Source: Vulcanimicrobiota bacterium (GTDB lineage: Bacteria; Vulcanimicrobiota; Vulcanimicrobiia; Vulcanimicrobiales; Vulcanimicrobiaceae). From it: a DNA stretch of 57,264 bases. Shown piece after piece: positions 24,978 to 32,765 of the stretch. The stretch lies in contig PLWS01000002.1 of NCBI GenBank assembly GCA_003151115.1, positions 878,570 through 935,833 on the forward strand, written 5' to 3'. The position numbers and the translations under genes were made by a program. Under the pieces are notes generated by a model. The model was not told the DNA's origin and did not search any database. It saw only the letters and a list, made by a program, of their open reading frames with translations. Every line of letters starts with the position of its first letter. Position 1 is the first letter of the stretch.

Positions 24978-27608
24978 GTGACGCGGCTGGCCGACGTTGC
25001 ACGACCCGCCGGACCGGCAATTTTTTTGCCGATCGTTCGTCCGCGAATATCGCTGCGCTTCGACGACGCCGCTGCCGGCAGAATCATTCTGGTTGTCGCC
25101 CCTGCAGGATATGGAAAGTCGCTGGCGCTTTCGCATTGGCTCGATTGGCAGCCGCAGCGCTACGTACGTTTCGACGTACAAGCCGAACACAGCACCTTGC
25201 TCGGATTTGCTCGTGGCATCGCCGAGGCGTTCACGCAGTTTCCCGCCTTGCGCAAAACCGTCGCAACGGCGTACCAAAACAGCGCGTCCGCTGCTGCGCC
25301 CGGACAAGAGATGGCCCGTTGGATGGCTGCGCATCTGGATGAGTTCGATGGCGTCATTGCAGTGGATGATTTTCACCGCGCCGGCGAAGATATCGAAGTC
25401 TCCCGGTTCCTCGCGTCGCTGATTGCCCGGACCAAGTCGCGGACCCAGTGGGTGCTTGCGACGCGTTCAACCCTGGATCTGCCGGTCGCAAGTTGGCTTG
25501 CCTATGGCGAGGCGCATTTCATCATCGGCGATCGCGACCTTATTTTCCACGACGAAGAAGCGCTGCAGCTTTCCGAGGGCGCGGGGCAAACGCTCACGAC
25601 GCAGACGCTACGCGGTGTCATGGATGCCACTTCCGGCTGGCCGGTAGCGTTGGGCCTTGCGCTGCGAAACTCGACCGCGCTAAACGGCGGTGCGAACCTT
25701 TCACACGCTACACGTGAGGTGCTTTTCCAGTACCTTGCCGAGCAAGTGTACGGTGAGCTCTCCGCGGAAGAACGCGACTTGCTGCACTTCGCCGCATATC
25801 TTCCTTCTGTAGACGTAAGCACGCTCGAAATTGCCGGCCACTATACCAGCGCGCGTGTATTGGAAGCGGTCCGCCGGAGAGCGACGTTCCTGTCGCTCGA
25901 GTCTCCGGGCAGATACAAATGTCACGATCTGTTCCGCGAGTTTTTGCGCAGGCAAATTGAAATAGCCGAGCCTGCGGAAGCGAAGCGTCTCCAAGAGAAA
26001 GCGGCTGATACTCTCGAGCGCGCCGGCGACGTAGTGGCGGCACTTCGCGTTCACGCGCAGCTGCACGCGACGGACGCGGTTCTGCGCCTCCTGCGCGCAC
26101 ACGGGTTCGACCTGATGGATCGCTCTCGCGGAGACGTCGTGGAAAGCGCACTGCGAGTTGTGCCTCCCGACGTACGATCATCGGATGCAATTATTCTTGG
26201 CCTGCGCGCTCAGCGTGCCGCTGACGCCGGACACCTTGAACGCGCGGAGGCATTATTTAAGAGCGCATTAAGGGTAGTAAAGGAGCCGGACATAAAGGCC
26301 ACATTATCGCTAAGGTTGGCGATAATGTTAGTCAACTCAGGCCGATCCGCCGCAGATCTGCTTGAGGCAGGAATGACCGATTCTTCGACGAGTTTGAAAG
26401 CTGAGATATTTGGGCTGCTCTCTGTTGACTATTCCAGTCAAGATTCTGTGGACAAGGCCCGATGGGCTATGCTTGAAGCCGAGAAACTTTGCCATACGCT
26501 TGATGACCAAGCAATTATCGCCAAGGTAAACCTGCGTACATCTGTGGCTGGAATAAATATTGGTAGCCCGGCGGCACAGGTACGGCGCACCGCTCTCATA
26601 GCACTCGAAATGGCCAGTCGATCTGGCTTGCTTATGCTCGCCGGACGAGCGTCGACGGCGCTCGCAACCATTAGCTTATGTCTTGAAAGTGATCTAGAGG
26701 AGCACGTTCAGCATGCAGAGGCCGCTAGGAGACAGGCGGCTCAAAGCGGCGATCGGGAGAATCTTGAAACCGCGCTCCTTCAATTAGCGTGCGCCGAGAC
26801 GCAGTTGGGCGACGACTCACGGCTTGATCGTTTCGTGGCGGAGCTTGATGAAGCAGCCCGCAATCCTTGGCATGAAGGCACAATGGAGTGCCTTAGGGCG
26901 TCAGCATTCATTTGGAAGGATGATTTCGAAAATGCTGAGCGCCTGATGTCGTCCTTTGGAGCCCGCGGCTATAGCCAATATGCGTTCGACCAAGTCGCAG
27001 ATATGGCTTTGCACGCTATGTGCTGCATTGCAATTGGGAACAGCGTAAAGGGAATGTCGATTGCTCGGGAAGCATTAGCAAGGCTCAAGACAATCCGGAT
27101 TCCTCATTTATATGCGAAGAGCCAATGTGAGGTTGCGGCGGTAACCTGCGAAATAGTGCAGACGTTGGCTCATAAACTAATTGGCCGGAACAGTAGTCGA
27201 CACATCAATGTCGAGGTCGACACGCAACCGGCGATAACACTAAAGAAAGTATTAATCTGCTTAAGTGAGCTCGGCGAGGCGGACAATTGGCAGGAGGCTC
27301 TTTCTCCGGCGCTGCGTGAGTTGGAGGCACATAAGCTGCGCGGCCTTTCGAGAACGATAAGGGCATGCGTCAAGGCTTGCAAACGTGCCGCGAGCTGGCC
27401 CGAAAAAAAAGTTTCGGCGCTCACGCCAGCCGAGTTCGAAGTGATAAGGCTTGTCGGGCTTGGCGTAAGCACAAAAGAAATCGCAGCGCAAAGGAAACGA
27501 AGTGTTCATACAATACGAACGCTTATTCAGCGAGCGATTACAAAACTCGGGTGCCCCAGCCGCGTTGAAGCCGTCCGGACCTTACGACACCGCGGAGAGA
27601 TATCGTAA
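24978..27608 (+). CDS. MalT-like STAND ATPase with C-terminal LuxR HTH, paralogue 1
   Basis: 876 residues from GTG 24978. The frame is open further upstream (GTG 24927), but the chosen start matches the 877-residue paralogue next door and has AGG seven bases ahead. Walker A APAGYGKS (41-48), Walker B GVIAVDDFH (about 125-133), and the LATRSTLDLPVASWLAYG segment typical of MalT-type NTPases. A conserved RYKCHDLFREFLRR motif is followed by a TPR-like helical arm (about 340-800). The LuxR/GerE HTH forms the end (LTPAEFEVIRLVGLGVSTKE... HTIRTLIQRAITKLG, about 815-876). It should sense an unknown ligand and activate transcription. GC drops near base 26280 within the gene (28 of 60 bases in the line 26281-26340), where a 10-bp inverted repeat sits. 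Confidence 0.88.
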   Translation: MTRLADVARPAGPAIFLPIVRPRISLRFDDAAAGRIILVVAPAGYGKSLALSHWLDWQPQRYVRFDVQAEHSTLLGFARGIAEAFTQFPALRKTVATAYQNSASAAAPGQEMARWMAAHLDEFDGVIAVDDFHRAGEDIEVSRFLASLIARTKSRTQWVLATRSTLDLPVASWLAYGEAHFIIGDRDLIFHDEEALQLSEGAGQTLTTQTLRGVMDATSGWPVALGLALRNSTALNGGANLSHATREVLFQYLAEQVYGELSAEERDLLHFAAYLPSVDVSTLEIAGHYTSARVLEAVRRRATFLSLESPGRYKCHDLFREFLRRQIEIAEPAEAKRLQEKAADTLERAGDVVAALRVHAQLHATDAVLRLLRAHGFDLMDRSRGDVVESALRVVPPDVRSSDAIILGLRAQRAADAGHLERAEALFKSALRVVKEPDIKATLSLRLAIMLVNSGRSAADLLEAGMTDSSTSLKAEIFGLLSVDYSSQDSVDKARWAMLEAEKLCHTLDDQAIIAKVNLRTSVAGINIGSPAAQVRRTALIALEMASRSGLLMLAGRASTALATISLCLESDLEEHVQHAEAARRQAAQSGDRENLETALLQLACAETQLGDDSRLDRFVAELDEAARNPWHEGTMECLRASAFIWKDDFENAERLMSSFGARGYSQYAFDQVADMALHAMCCIAIGNSVKGMSIAREALARLKTIRIPHLYAKSQCEVAAVTCEIVQTLAHKLIGRNSSRHINVEVDTQPAITLKKVLICLSELGEADNWQEALSPALRELEAHKLRGLSRTIRACVKACKRAASWPEKKVSALTPAEFEVIRLVGLGVSTKEIAAQRKRSVHTIRTLIQRAITKLGCPSRVEAVRTLRHRGEIS
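26301..26328. repeat. perfect 10-bp inverted repeat inside the STAND-LuxR gene
   Basis: ACATTATCGC (26301-26310) and GCGATAATGT (26319-26328) flank an 8-base loop. It lies in the coding sequence where base composition shifts from the GC-rich N-terminal NTPase part toward lower GC. It may be chance, an internal regulatory hairpin, or a recombination scar. Confidence 0.5.
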
Positions 27609-27627
27609 CCTTATCTTGGCGTTAACC

Positions 27628-27666
27628 GTGCTCCTAAGAGGAGCACAGGGCGTCCCTTCGTAAGGG
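27628..27666 (+). promoter_or_regulatory. tandem hairpins between the two STAND-LuxR genes; second one holds the ribosome site
   Basis: Hairpin 1: GTGCTCCT (27628-27635), loop AAG, AGGAGCAC (27639-27646), a perfect 8-bp stem. Hairpin 2: CCCTT (27654-27658), loop CGT, AAGGG (27662-27666). The AAGGG is also the Shine-Dalgarno candidate for the ATG at 27676 (9-base spacing), so pairing would hide it. No T-run follows hairpin 1. Pairing is seen in sequence; a regulatory role is inferred. Confidence 0.45.
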
Positions 27667-27675
27667 TCCCATAAG

Positions 27676-30309
27676 ATGATTAGACCCGTTTCGGTTGATG
27701 GCCGCGTTGACACCGGCGGGATTTTCGAACCGATTGTTCGCGGCCGAATAGTTGAACGTGTTGCTGCTGCCGCCTTTCAGCCAATCGTCTTAATCGTTGC
27801 TCCCGCCGGTTACGGAAAATCCGTTGCGGTTAGCCAGTACCTTAACAGTCTGGATGCTGCGAAGGTACGCTACGACGTTCGTTCGGAAAATCGCAATTTG
27901 TTAGGTTTCTTGCGCGGTTTTGCGGAAGCGCTTTCTAGCGTAGCTCCAGACGCGCGCAAGACATTATCTGGCGCATACGAAAAAAACCGGTCTTCCGGAA
28001 CGCCCGGCTCCGACTTAGCGATGTGGATGTACGCGCACATCAAGACGTACACGGGAATCATCGCGATCGATGATTTTCATCTAACCGAGAACGACCCTGA
28101 GATAGCGAGATTCCTTGTTTCGCTGATAGAACGAACTTTGGGTCGTGCGCGCTGGATCGTCGCATCACGATCGACGACGAATCTTCCAGTAGGATCGTGG
28201 CTTGCTTATGGCCACATGGATCTGACAGTAGACGAGCAAGACCTGCGCTTTACGGTGGATGAGGCTCGTCAGGCGGCGAGATCAGCGCGCGTTTCCGTTC
28301 GGGATGAAGAGCTTAGCGAAATTCTGTCAATGACGGATGGCTGGCCGACAGCTTTGAGTTTTGCACTCCGAAGCTCGACTCGTTCGGTCGATCTAAGGAA
28401 TATCACAGCCACTACTCGCGAGATGATCTATCAATATCTTGCAGAGCAGGTCTATCATGCACTTGCTCCAGATGAGCGCGATCTGTTGCACTTGTCGTCA
28501 TACCTCGGTGAGATCAATGCCGATATTCTCAGGTGCGCAGGCTATGGCAAGGCTCGCGCGGCAATAGAATCACTACGTCAGCGTGTAGCATTTATATATC
28601 CAGATCGCCCGGGTACCTACAAGTGTCACGATCTTTTTAAGGATTTCTTGCAACATCAGCTGGAACTCGAGGGAGATCAGGCCGTCGAGGATACACGACT
28701 GCGGGCTGCGAGAGCACTGGAATTGGCTGGCCGACTGCCGGCCGCACTTACACTTTTTGCTCAAGCCTTTGCGCTCGCGGATGTTTTGCGTATTCTCACG
28801 AGTGATGGGCTCCGGTTAACGGATGAGGGCCATGCTGACGCGGTGGGTATTGCCCTTGAAAGTCTGCCCTCAGATATCCGTGCGACAAATCCAGTTGTTC
28901 TCGGGTTACGAGCCTTGGCGGCGGGGGATCTTGGCCGCTTCGATCGCGCCGAGTCATTGTTACAGCGAGCGCTTTCCAAAGAATGCGAGCAAACGCTTCG
29001 AGTTGAATTGTCGCTCCGTTTAGCGCTCATACTTATTAATCAAATGCGGGACGTAGCCGAAATGCTCGAGCCCCTTGATAGCAATGCGCTACCCGCGAAT
29101 CTTCAGGGTGAAATCGCGAGTCTCTTAGCAATCACATACGCGTACGCTGGGCGTTCCAACGAAGCAATGCGAGCGGTCGCAAGGGCGAGACGCGCTCTCT
29201 TGCACATTGAGGGCAATCATGATCGGGCGAAGGTATTGCAACGTATCGGTGTGGCTGGTCTGCGGCTCGGCCTCCCGCTGGAAGAAACGATGGATGCCCA
29301 AAACCGCGCCGCCTCGCTCGCTTCGGAAGAAGGCATGTATGGCTTAGCGGGACGAGCGTTCGTTGCTCTCGCCAGCATCGCACTTTTGTACGAGGACGAT
29401 GCTGCGAAGGAAGTGTGGTATTCGCAGCAGGCCGCAAACGCGGCTATGAAGGCCGGCGATTTGTTTAATCTGCAAACCGCATTGCTGCATCTTTTGAACG
29501 TTGAAGGCAGGCGCGGAAACGTTGAGCGCATCAAGGCGTTAGAAAAGCAGATTGCGCCTATCTCAACATCCGATTCGCGAAGAATGTCGTACGTAATCCC
29601 GATACGTGCTTATGTAGCCGCGTGGGAGGGCCGCTTCGATGACGCGCATCGTTTGATGGCAACTATCGCTGGGAGCGATCGTTTTTTTGCCTACGACCGC
29701 GCGGTAAACGCCGCTTCCGATGCCTTGTTCGTTTTGGCACTGGGCCAGCGTGATCTCTCGCTGGCCATACTGAGCACGGTCTTCGCCGAGATTGAAAAGA
29801 CGGACTCGAAGCTGCTTTATGCTAAGCGGCAGGTAGCAATCGCGAAGCTTCTCGTTGCTCTGGTTGAGAGCCTGGCAGGCCGAAGGACATATGCTCAACG
29901 CGCCCTGCGAAAGATTCCAGAACATGGCGATGCGGTCATTACGTCTCTTAGGGACGCGGTGCTTTCCGTATTTAGGGCAATGCAAGAGCCAGCCCTTGAA
30001 CGAGAAATTGACGAATCTATCGATCGCCTCCAGGCAATCGGATATGGCGGAATAGGGCGGCTTGTAAAAAGCGTGTTCGATGCCTGCAAACCCGCGCGTT
30101 TGGAAGCTAATGAATTAGGACTCACACTTGCGGAGAGCAAGGTGCTTCAAGCGCTAGCGAGGGGTCATAGGCCGAAGGATATAGCTCGAGAGTCTGGGCG
30201 GAGCATATATACAGTCCAGGCGCATATTCAGAACATAATAAGGAAGCTGGGCTGCAGCGGGCGGAGCGAGGCCCTAAAGATTGCGCGGCTGCGTGGCCTA
30301 ATAGCCTAA
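27676..30309 (+). CDS. MalT-like STAND ATPase with C-terminal LuxR HTH, paralogue 2
   Basis: 877 residues. Clear paralogue of the preceding gene: shared PIVR-x-RI, Walker A APAGYGKS (42-49), GIIAIDDFH (about 126-134), SRST-x-NLPVGSWLAYG, YQYLAEQVY and YKCHDLFKDFL. Similarity is strong over the NTPase half and weaker over the TPR-like arm (about 340-800), the ligand-sensing part, suggesting different inducers. The LuxR HTH is at the end (LTLAESKVLQALARGHRPKD ... YTVQAHIQNIIRKLG, about 815-877). Codon use is less GC-rich than the core genes (28 of 60 bases in line 28081-28140 against 42 of 60 in an rpoC line). ATG start with AAGGG in a small hairpin. Followed by the 20-codon ORF and HD-GYP gene. 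Confidence 0.88.
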   Translation: MIRPVSVDGRVDTGGIFEPIVRGRIVERVAAAAFQPIVLIVAPAGYGKSVAVSQYLNSLDAAKVRYDVRSENRNLLGFLRGFAEALSSVAPDARKTLSGAYEKNRSSGTPGSDLAMWMYAHIKTYTGIIAIDDFHLTENDPEIARFLVSLIERTLGRARWIVASRSTTNLPVGSWLAYGHMDLTVDEQDLRFTVDEARQAARSARVSVRDEELSEILSMTDGWPTALSFALRSSTRSVDLRNITATTREMIYQYLAEQVYHALAPDERDLLHLSSYLGEINADILRCAGYGKARAAIESLRQRVAFIYPDRPGTYKCHDLFKDFLQHQLELEGDQAVEDTRLRAARALELAGRLPAALTLFAQAFALADVLRILTSDGLRLTDEGHADAVGIALESLPSDIRATNPVVLGLRALAAGDLGRFDRAESLLQRALSKECEQTLRVELSLRLALILINQMRDVAEMLEPLDSNALPANLQGEIASLLAITYAYAGRSNEAMRAVARARRALLHIEGNHDRAKVLQRIGVAGLRLGLPLEETMDAQNRAASLASEEGMYGLAGRAFVALASIALLYEDDAAKEVWYSQQAANAAMKAGDLFNLQTALLHLLNVEGRRGNVERIKALEKQIAPISTSDSRRMSYVIPIRAYVAAWEGRFDDAHRLMATIAGSDRFFAYDRAVNAASDALFVLALGQRDLSLAILSTVFAEIEKTDSKLLYAKRQVAIAKLLVALVESLAGRRTYAQRALRKIPEHGDAVITSLRDAVLSVFRAMQEPALEREIDESIDRLQAIGYGGIGRLVKSVFDACKPARLEANELGLTLAESKVLQALARGHRPKDIARESGRSIYTVQAHIQNIIRKLGCSGRSEALKIARLRGLIA

Positions 30310-30378
30310 CCAGATCATTGATTCAGCAAAACTGCCTAGTGAATTTTAACTAGAGACGGGCTGAGCCAAGAGCCGCTA

Positions 30379-30410
30379 TCCTCAAACTGGCACACATCGC
30401 TACTTGAGGA
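30379..30410 (+). promoter_or_regulatory. 7-bp stem that overlaps a perfect Shine-Dalgarno
   Basis: TCCTCAA (30379-30385) can pair with TTGAGGA (30404-30410) across an 18-base loop. The right arm covers five of the seven bases of the Shine-Dalgarno GAGGAGG (30406-30412) that serves the ATG at 30420. This suggests that access to the ribosome site may be controlled by RNA folding, temperature or upstream translation. The pairing is seen directly; regulation is inferred. Confidence 0.4.
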
Positions 30411-30419
30411 GGTTGTTTT

Positions 30420-30482
30420 ATGGACTTGCTTATTGATCTAGCTATCATCGTCGGCATCGACATCCCGCCGTCTATAGGCTAA
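30420..30482 (+). CDS. 20-residue ORF with perfect Shine-Dalgarno: peptide, leader, or frameshifted N-terminus of the HD-GYP gene
   Basis: ATG 30420 to TAA 30480-30482 encodes MDLLIDLAIIVGIDIPPSIG, a mostly hydrophobic peptide with Asp residues and a Pro-Pro near the end. GAGGAGG (30406-30412) lies seven bases before the ATG and is one of the strongest ribosome sites in the window. Three readings fit. (1) A secreted or internal signal peptide or a leader peptide next to STAND-LuxR receptors. (2) A translation-coupling ORF for HD-GYP. (3) The real start of the HD-GYP protein, separated from it by a +1 frame change near 30478-30482, since the HD-GYP frame is open from 30478 without any ATG, GTG or TTG before 30604. 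Confidence 0.45.
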   Translation: MDLLIDLAIIVGIDIPPSIG

Positions 30483-30603
30483 TCACACGAAAGAAGAATC
30501 CATTCCGTTTAGGCTGCGTGGCGGTAGCCAAACCATCATCTCTCTCGGCGCAGATCTCTCTCGGTTAACAAAAGCCGTAATTGAGCAGCTGCAAGATCCG
30601 ATT

Positions 30604-31485
30604 TTGGTCGGAGACCCCGGTCTGGAGAGATCGATTGAAGCGCTGCTCGATCGCCTTTGCATGTCTGTTAATCTTTCGAAACCTGTCGGCCTGAGCAATT
30701 GGGCGGTACGGGAGGGGAGCCGGCTCGGCACCGCGCGCGCGAGCGAACTCGCGTCCGCGGCAGTGCACGTCGTGGCGGGCGAAGCGGAACGGTTCGAGCT
30801 CGACCACGCGCGCCTGTTGGCGTTCATGGAAGTATTGCGGCTGGAAATCGGATCGGCGTTAGCCTCTTACAAAAGCGGAGCGCCAGAAGAATCGCCGGAG
30901 TATTCCGAAAGCACCCGCGCGTTATTGGCGATGCTGGGCGAGCGGGACGCTGCCACCTGTTGCCATTCGCGCGCAACCGGAGAATGGGCTAGGCGCCTGT
31001 GCGCCGCAATGGCGATCCCGGCCGAGAGCGCGGAATTGATAAAGTTGTGCGCGGTCTTGCACGATATCGGAAAAATCTCGACGCCCGAAGCCATTCTTTT
31101 CAAACGCGGCGTGTTCACCGAAGAAGAGTGGGTGATTATGCGCGACCATTCGGCCGCCGGGCAGCGCGTGCTGGATCAAATACCAACCCTCGCAAAATGC
31201 GCGCTGATCGTAAGAGCCCATCACGAGCGCTGGGACGGAGCGGGCTATCCCGACGGCTTGGCCGGTGAAAATATTCCGTTTGAAGCGCGCGTCGTCGCGG
31301 TCGCGGACGCGTTCCACGCGATGATCAGTGAGCGCCCATACCGCAAGGCCATCCCGCCGCGCCAAGCCCTGGAGATTTTGGAAGCGGGCCGCGGCACGCA
31401 GTGGGACGCTGCCGTAGTCGACGCGATGCTTGGCTTGTTCCGCAAGTCGCGCGAGCGCTCCGAGGTCCGGGCTTCGACCGCATAG
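30604..31485 (+). CDS. HD-GYP cyclic-di-GMP phosphodiesterase
   Basis: Hydrolyses the second messenger cyclic di-GMP by family function. Seen (numbered from TTG 30604): His121 in the first ligand segment (CCHSRATGEW), catalytic HD at 153-154 (CAVLHDIGK), His182 (RDHSAAG), His206-His207 and the family hallmark GYP at 214-216 (HHERWDGAGYPDG), then VVAVADAFHAM. N-terminal 110 residues are helical with no known sensor. The TTG is only the first usable start: the same frame continues upstream to 30478 with protein-like sequence (IPFRLRGGSQTIISLGADLS) but no start codon. The N-terminus probably begins at 30420 through a frame change, or at a rare start codon. A strong terminator follows at 31513. 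Confidence 0.88.
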   Translation: MVGDPGLERSIEALLDRLCMSVNLSKPVGLSNWAVREGSRLGTARASELASAAVHVVAGEAERFELDHARLLAFMEVLRLEIGSALASYKSGAPEESPEYSESTRALLAMLGERDAATCCHSRATGEWARRLCAAMAIPAESAELIKLCAVLHDIGKISTPEAILFKRGVFTEEEWVIMRDHSAAGQRVLDQIPTLAKCALIVRAHHERWDGAGYPDGLAGENIPFEARVVAVADAFHAMISERPYRKAIPPRQALEILEAGRGTQWDAAVVDAMLGLFRKSRERSEVRASTA

Positions 31486-31512
31486 GGTATCCCGCTATTC
31501 CGGGTAGTGGGC

Positions 31513-31544
31513 AGGGCGCACCAAACGGTGCGCCCTCAATTTTT
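31513..31544 (+). terminator. Rho-independent terminator after the HD-GYP gene
   Basis: AGGGCGCACC (31513-31522), loop AAAC, GGTGCGCCCT (31527-31536), then CAATTTTT. The stem is a perfect 10 bp with a downstream T-run, 28 bases after the HD-GYP stop. It marks the end of the STAND-LuxR/peptide/HD-GYP transcript. Confidence 0.9.
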
Positions 31545-31584
31545 GTGCCAGCCAGTTGGCACTCTGAGGCGGCATACTCCAACC

Positions 31585-32034
31585 ATGGAGTACATGATTG
31601 GCGCGGGCGCGATTCTCGAAACGGGTGAGGCAGCCAAAGTCACCGCGGCGATGCTCCACGCCAGAGTAGACCCCATGCTGGCTCGCTCGGTCAAGGCCGC
31701 GGCCGTGGATTTCGACGGGAACTCCCCGGAGGCGCTGCGTCGGCTCCTCGTCCTGGTCCCGGGCTGGAATGCGGGGCGGTTCCGCTCACGCGTCAGCCAA
31801 CCGCTCATCGAGCGTGGAACCTGCTCGCTAGCGGATGTACTCTCCATGCTTGCCGGCGCCGCGGAGGCTGCGGAAGTTCACCTATTTGCGCACTGGCTGC
31901 CCGACGATATGACCTACCAGGCGCTTGCTCAGCGCGGGATCGAGCTGGTGGTTCACCCACTCGAAGCCATCGAATCAGCCGCGGTCGTAGCCGGGCAGCG
32001 GCACACCCGGTGGAAGGCGGCGCGAGCGGCTTAG
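31585..32034 (+). CDS. hypothetical protein
   Basis: 149 residues from ATG 31585. An upstream in-frame start at 31507 was rejected because it precedes the terminator hairpin. No signal peptide or membrane helix. The N-terminal half has an Ala-rich helix (AAKVTAAMLHARVDPMLARS) and an Arg-rich helix (SPEALRRLLVLVPGW). The C-terminal half alternates strand and helix: AEVHLFAHWLPDDMTYQALA, then GIELVVHPLEAIESAAVVAG. This could be a small Rossmann-like or nucleotide-binding alpha/beta domain, but no signature motif is seen. It precedes the response regulator by 41 bases on the same strand, so it may be the first gene of that operon. Ribosome site weak (GAGG 16 bases upstream). Confidence 0.55.
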   Translation: MEYMIGAGAILETGEAAKVTAAMLHARVDPMLARSVKAAAVDFDGNSPEALRRLLVLVPGWNAGRFRSRVSQPLIERGTCSLADVLSMLAGAAEAAEVHLFAHWLPDDMTYQALAQRGIELVVHPLEAIESAAVVAGQRHTRWKAARAA

Positions 32035-32075
32035 TTCAGCCCCCTCTAAGGTCGAGCGCCGACCATCAGGAATAC

Positions 32076-32759
32076 ATGTCCGATATGCAACCGACGCGCG
32101 TGGCCGTGGTCGACGACGACCGCTTCGTCCGCGAAATGCTCGAACTCGGCCTCTCTCGTGAAGGCTTCATCGTCAAAACCGCTGCCGACGGTATGGCCGC
32201 ATTGCAGTTGGTGCGCGAATGGGCCCCTGATGCGATCGTTCTTGACGTCATGATGCCGAAAATCGACGGGTTGGCGCTGCTCCCGAAGCTGCGCGAGATC
32301 ACCCAAGCTCCGATCTTGATGTTGACGGCCAAGGGCGAAACCGCCGACAAAGTCGCTTCGCTGGGCGCCGGTGCAGACGACTATTTGGTCAAGCCGTTCA
32401 TTTTCGAAGAATTGATTGCGCGCTTGCAGGCGAAACTACGGCGGCCGCAGCTCATCGAAGAACAAGTCTTGCGCTGGCACGATGTCGCGATTAACCCAGA
32501 CACGCGCGAAGCATGGCACGGACGGAATACACTCGATCTCACGCAGCGAGAGTTCGATTTGCTTTCGGTCTTCATGCGCGAGCCGCGACGCGTTTTCAGC
32601 AAGGATCACTTGCTCGAATTGGTTTGGGGCCACGATTTCGAAGGCGGCCCGAATATCGTCGAAACGTACATTTCATATTTGCGCGCGAAGATCGACCGTC
32701 CCGAACAAGGTTCGTTTTTCCGTACCGTACGTGGCGTCGGCTACGGCCTGGCGCAATAA
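32076..32759 (+). CDS. OmpR/PhoB-family response regulator
   Basis: 227 residues from ATG 32076 (AGGA five bases upstream). N-terminal receiver: acidic pair Asp13-Asp14 (VVDDDRF), phospho-acceptor Asp57 (IVLDVMMP), Thr in MLTAKGE and Lys106 (LVKPF). C-terminal OmpR-type winged helix (about 130-225): LDLTQREFDLLSVFMREPRR, KDHLLELVWG, and the recognition helix in NIVETYISYLRAKID. Phosphorylated by the histidine kinase encoded 6 bases downstream, it should bind promoter DNA. The third gene of the operon encodes a TonB-dependent receptor, so the likely regulon includes outer-membrane uptake of the signal or its nutrient. Confidence 0.95.
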   Translation: MSDMQPTRVAVVDDDRFVREMLELGLSREGFIVKTAADGMAALQLVREWAPDAIVLDVMMPKIDGLALLPKLREITQAPILMLTAKGETADKVASLGAGADDYLVKPFIFEELIARLQAKLRRPQLIEEQVLRWHDVAINPDTREAWHGRNTLDLTQREFDLLSVFMREPRRVFSKDHLLELVWGHDFEGGPNIVETYISYLRAKIDRPEQGSFFRTVRGVGYGLAQ

Positions 32760-32765
32760 CCGAGC

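Noticed and set aside
31507-31584. Earlier start for the 149-residue hypothetical protein
   Set aside because: It lies before and across the Rho-independent terminator at 31513-31544, which cannot be coding in this context.
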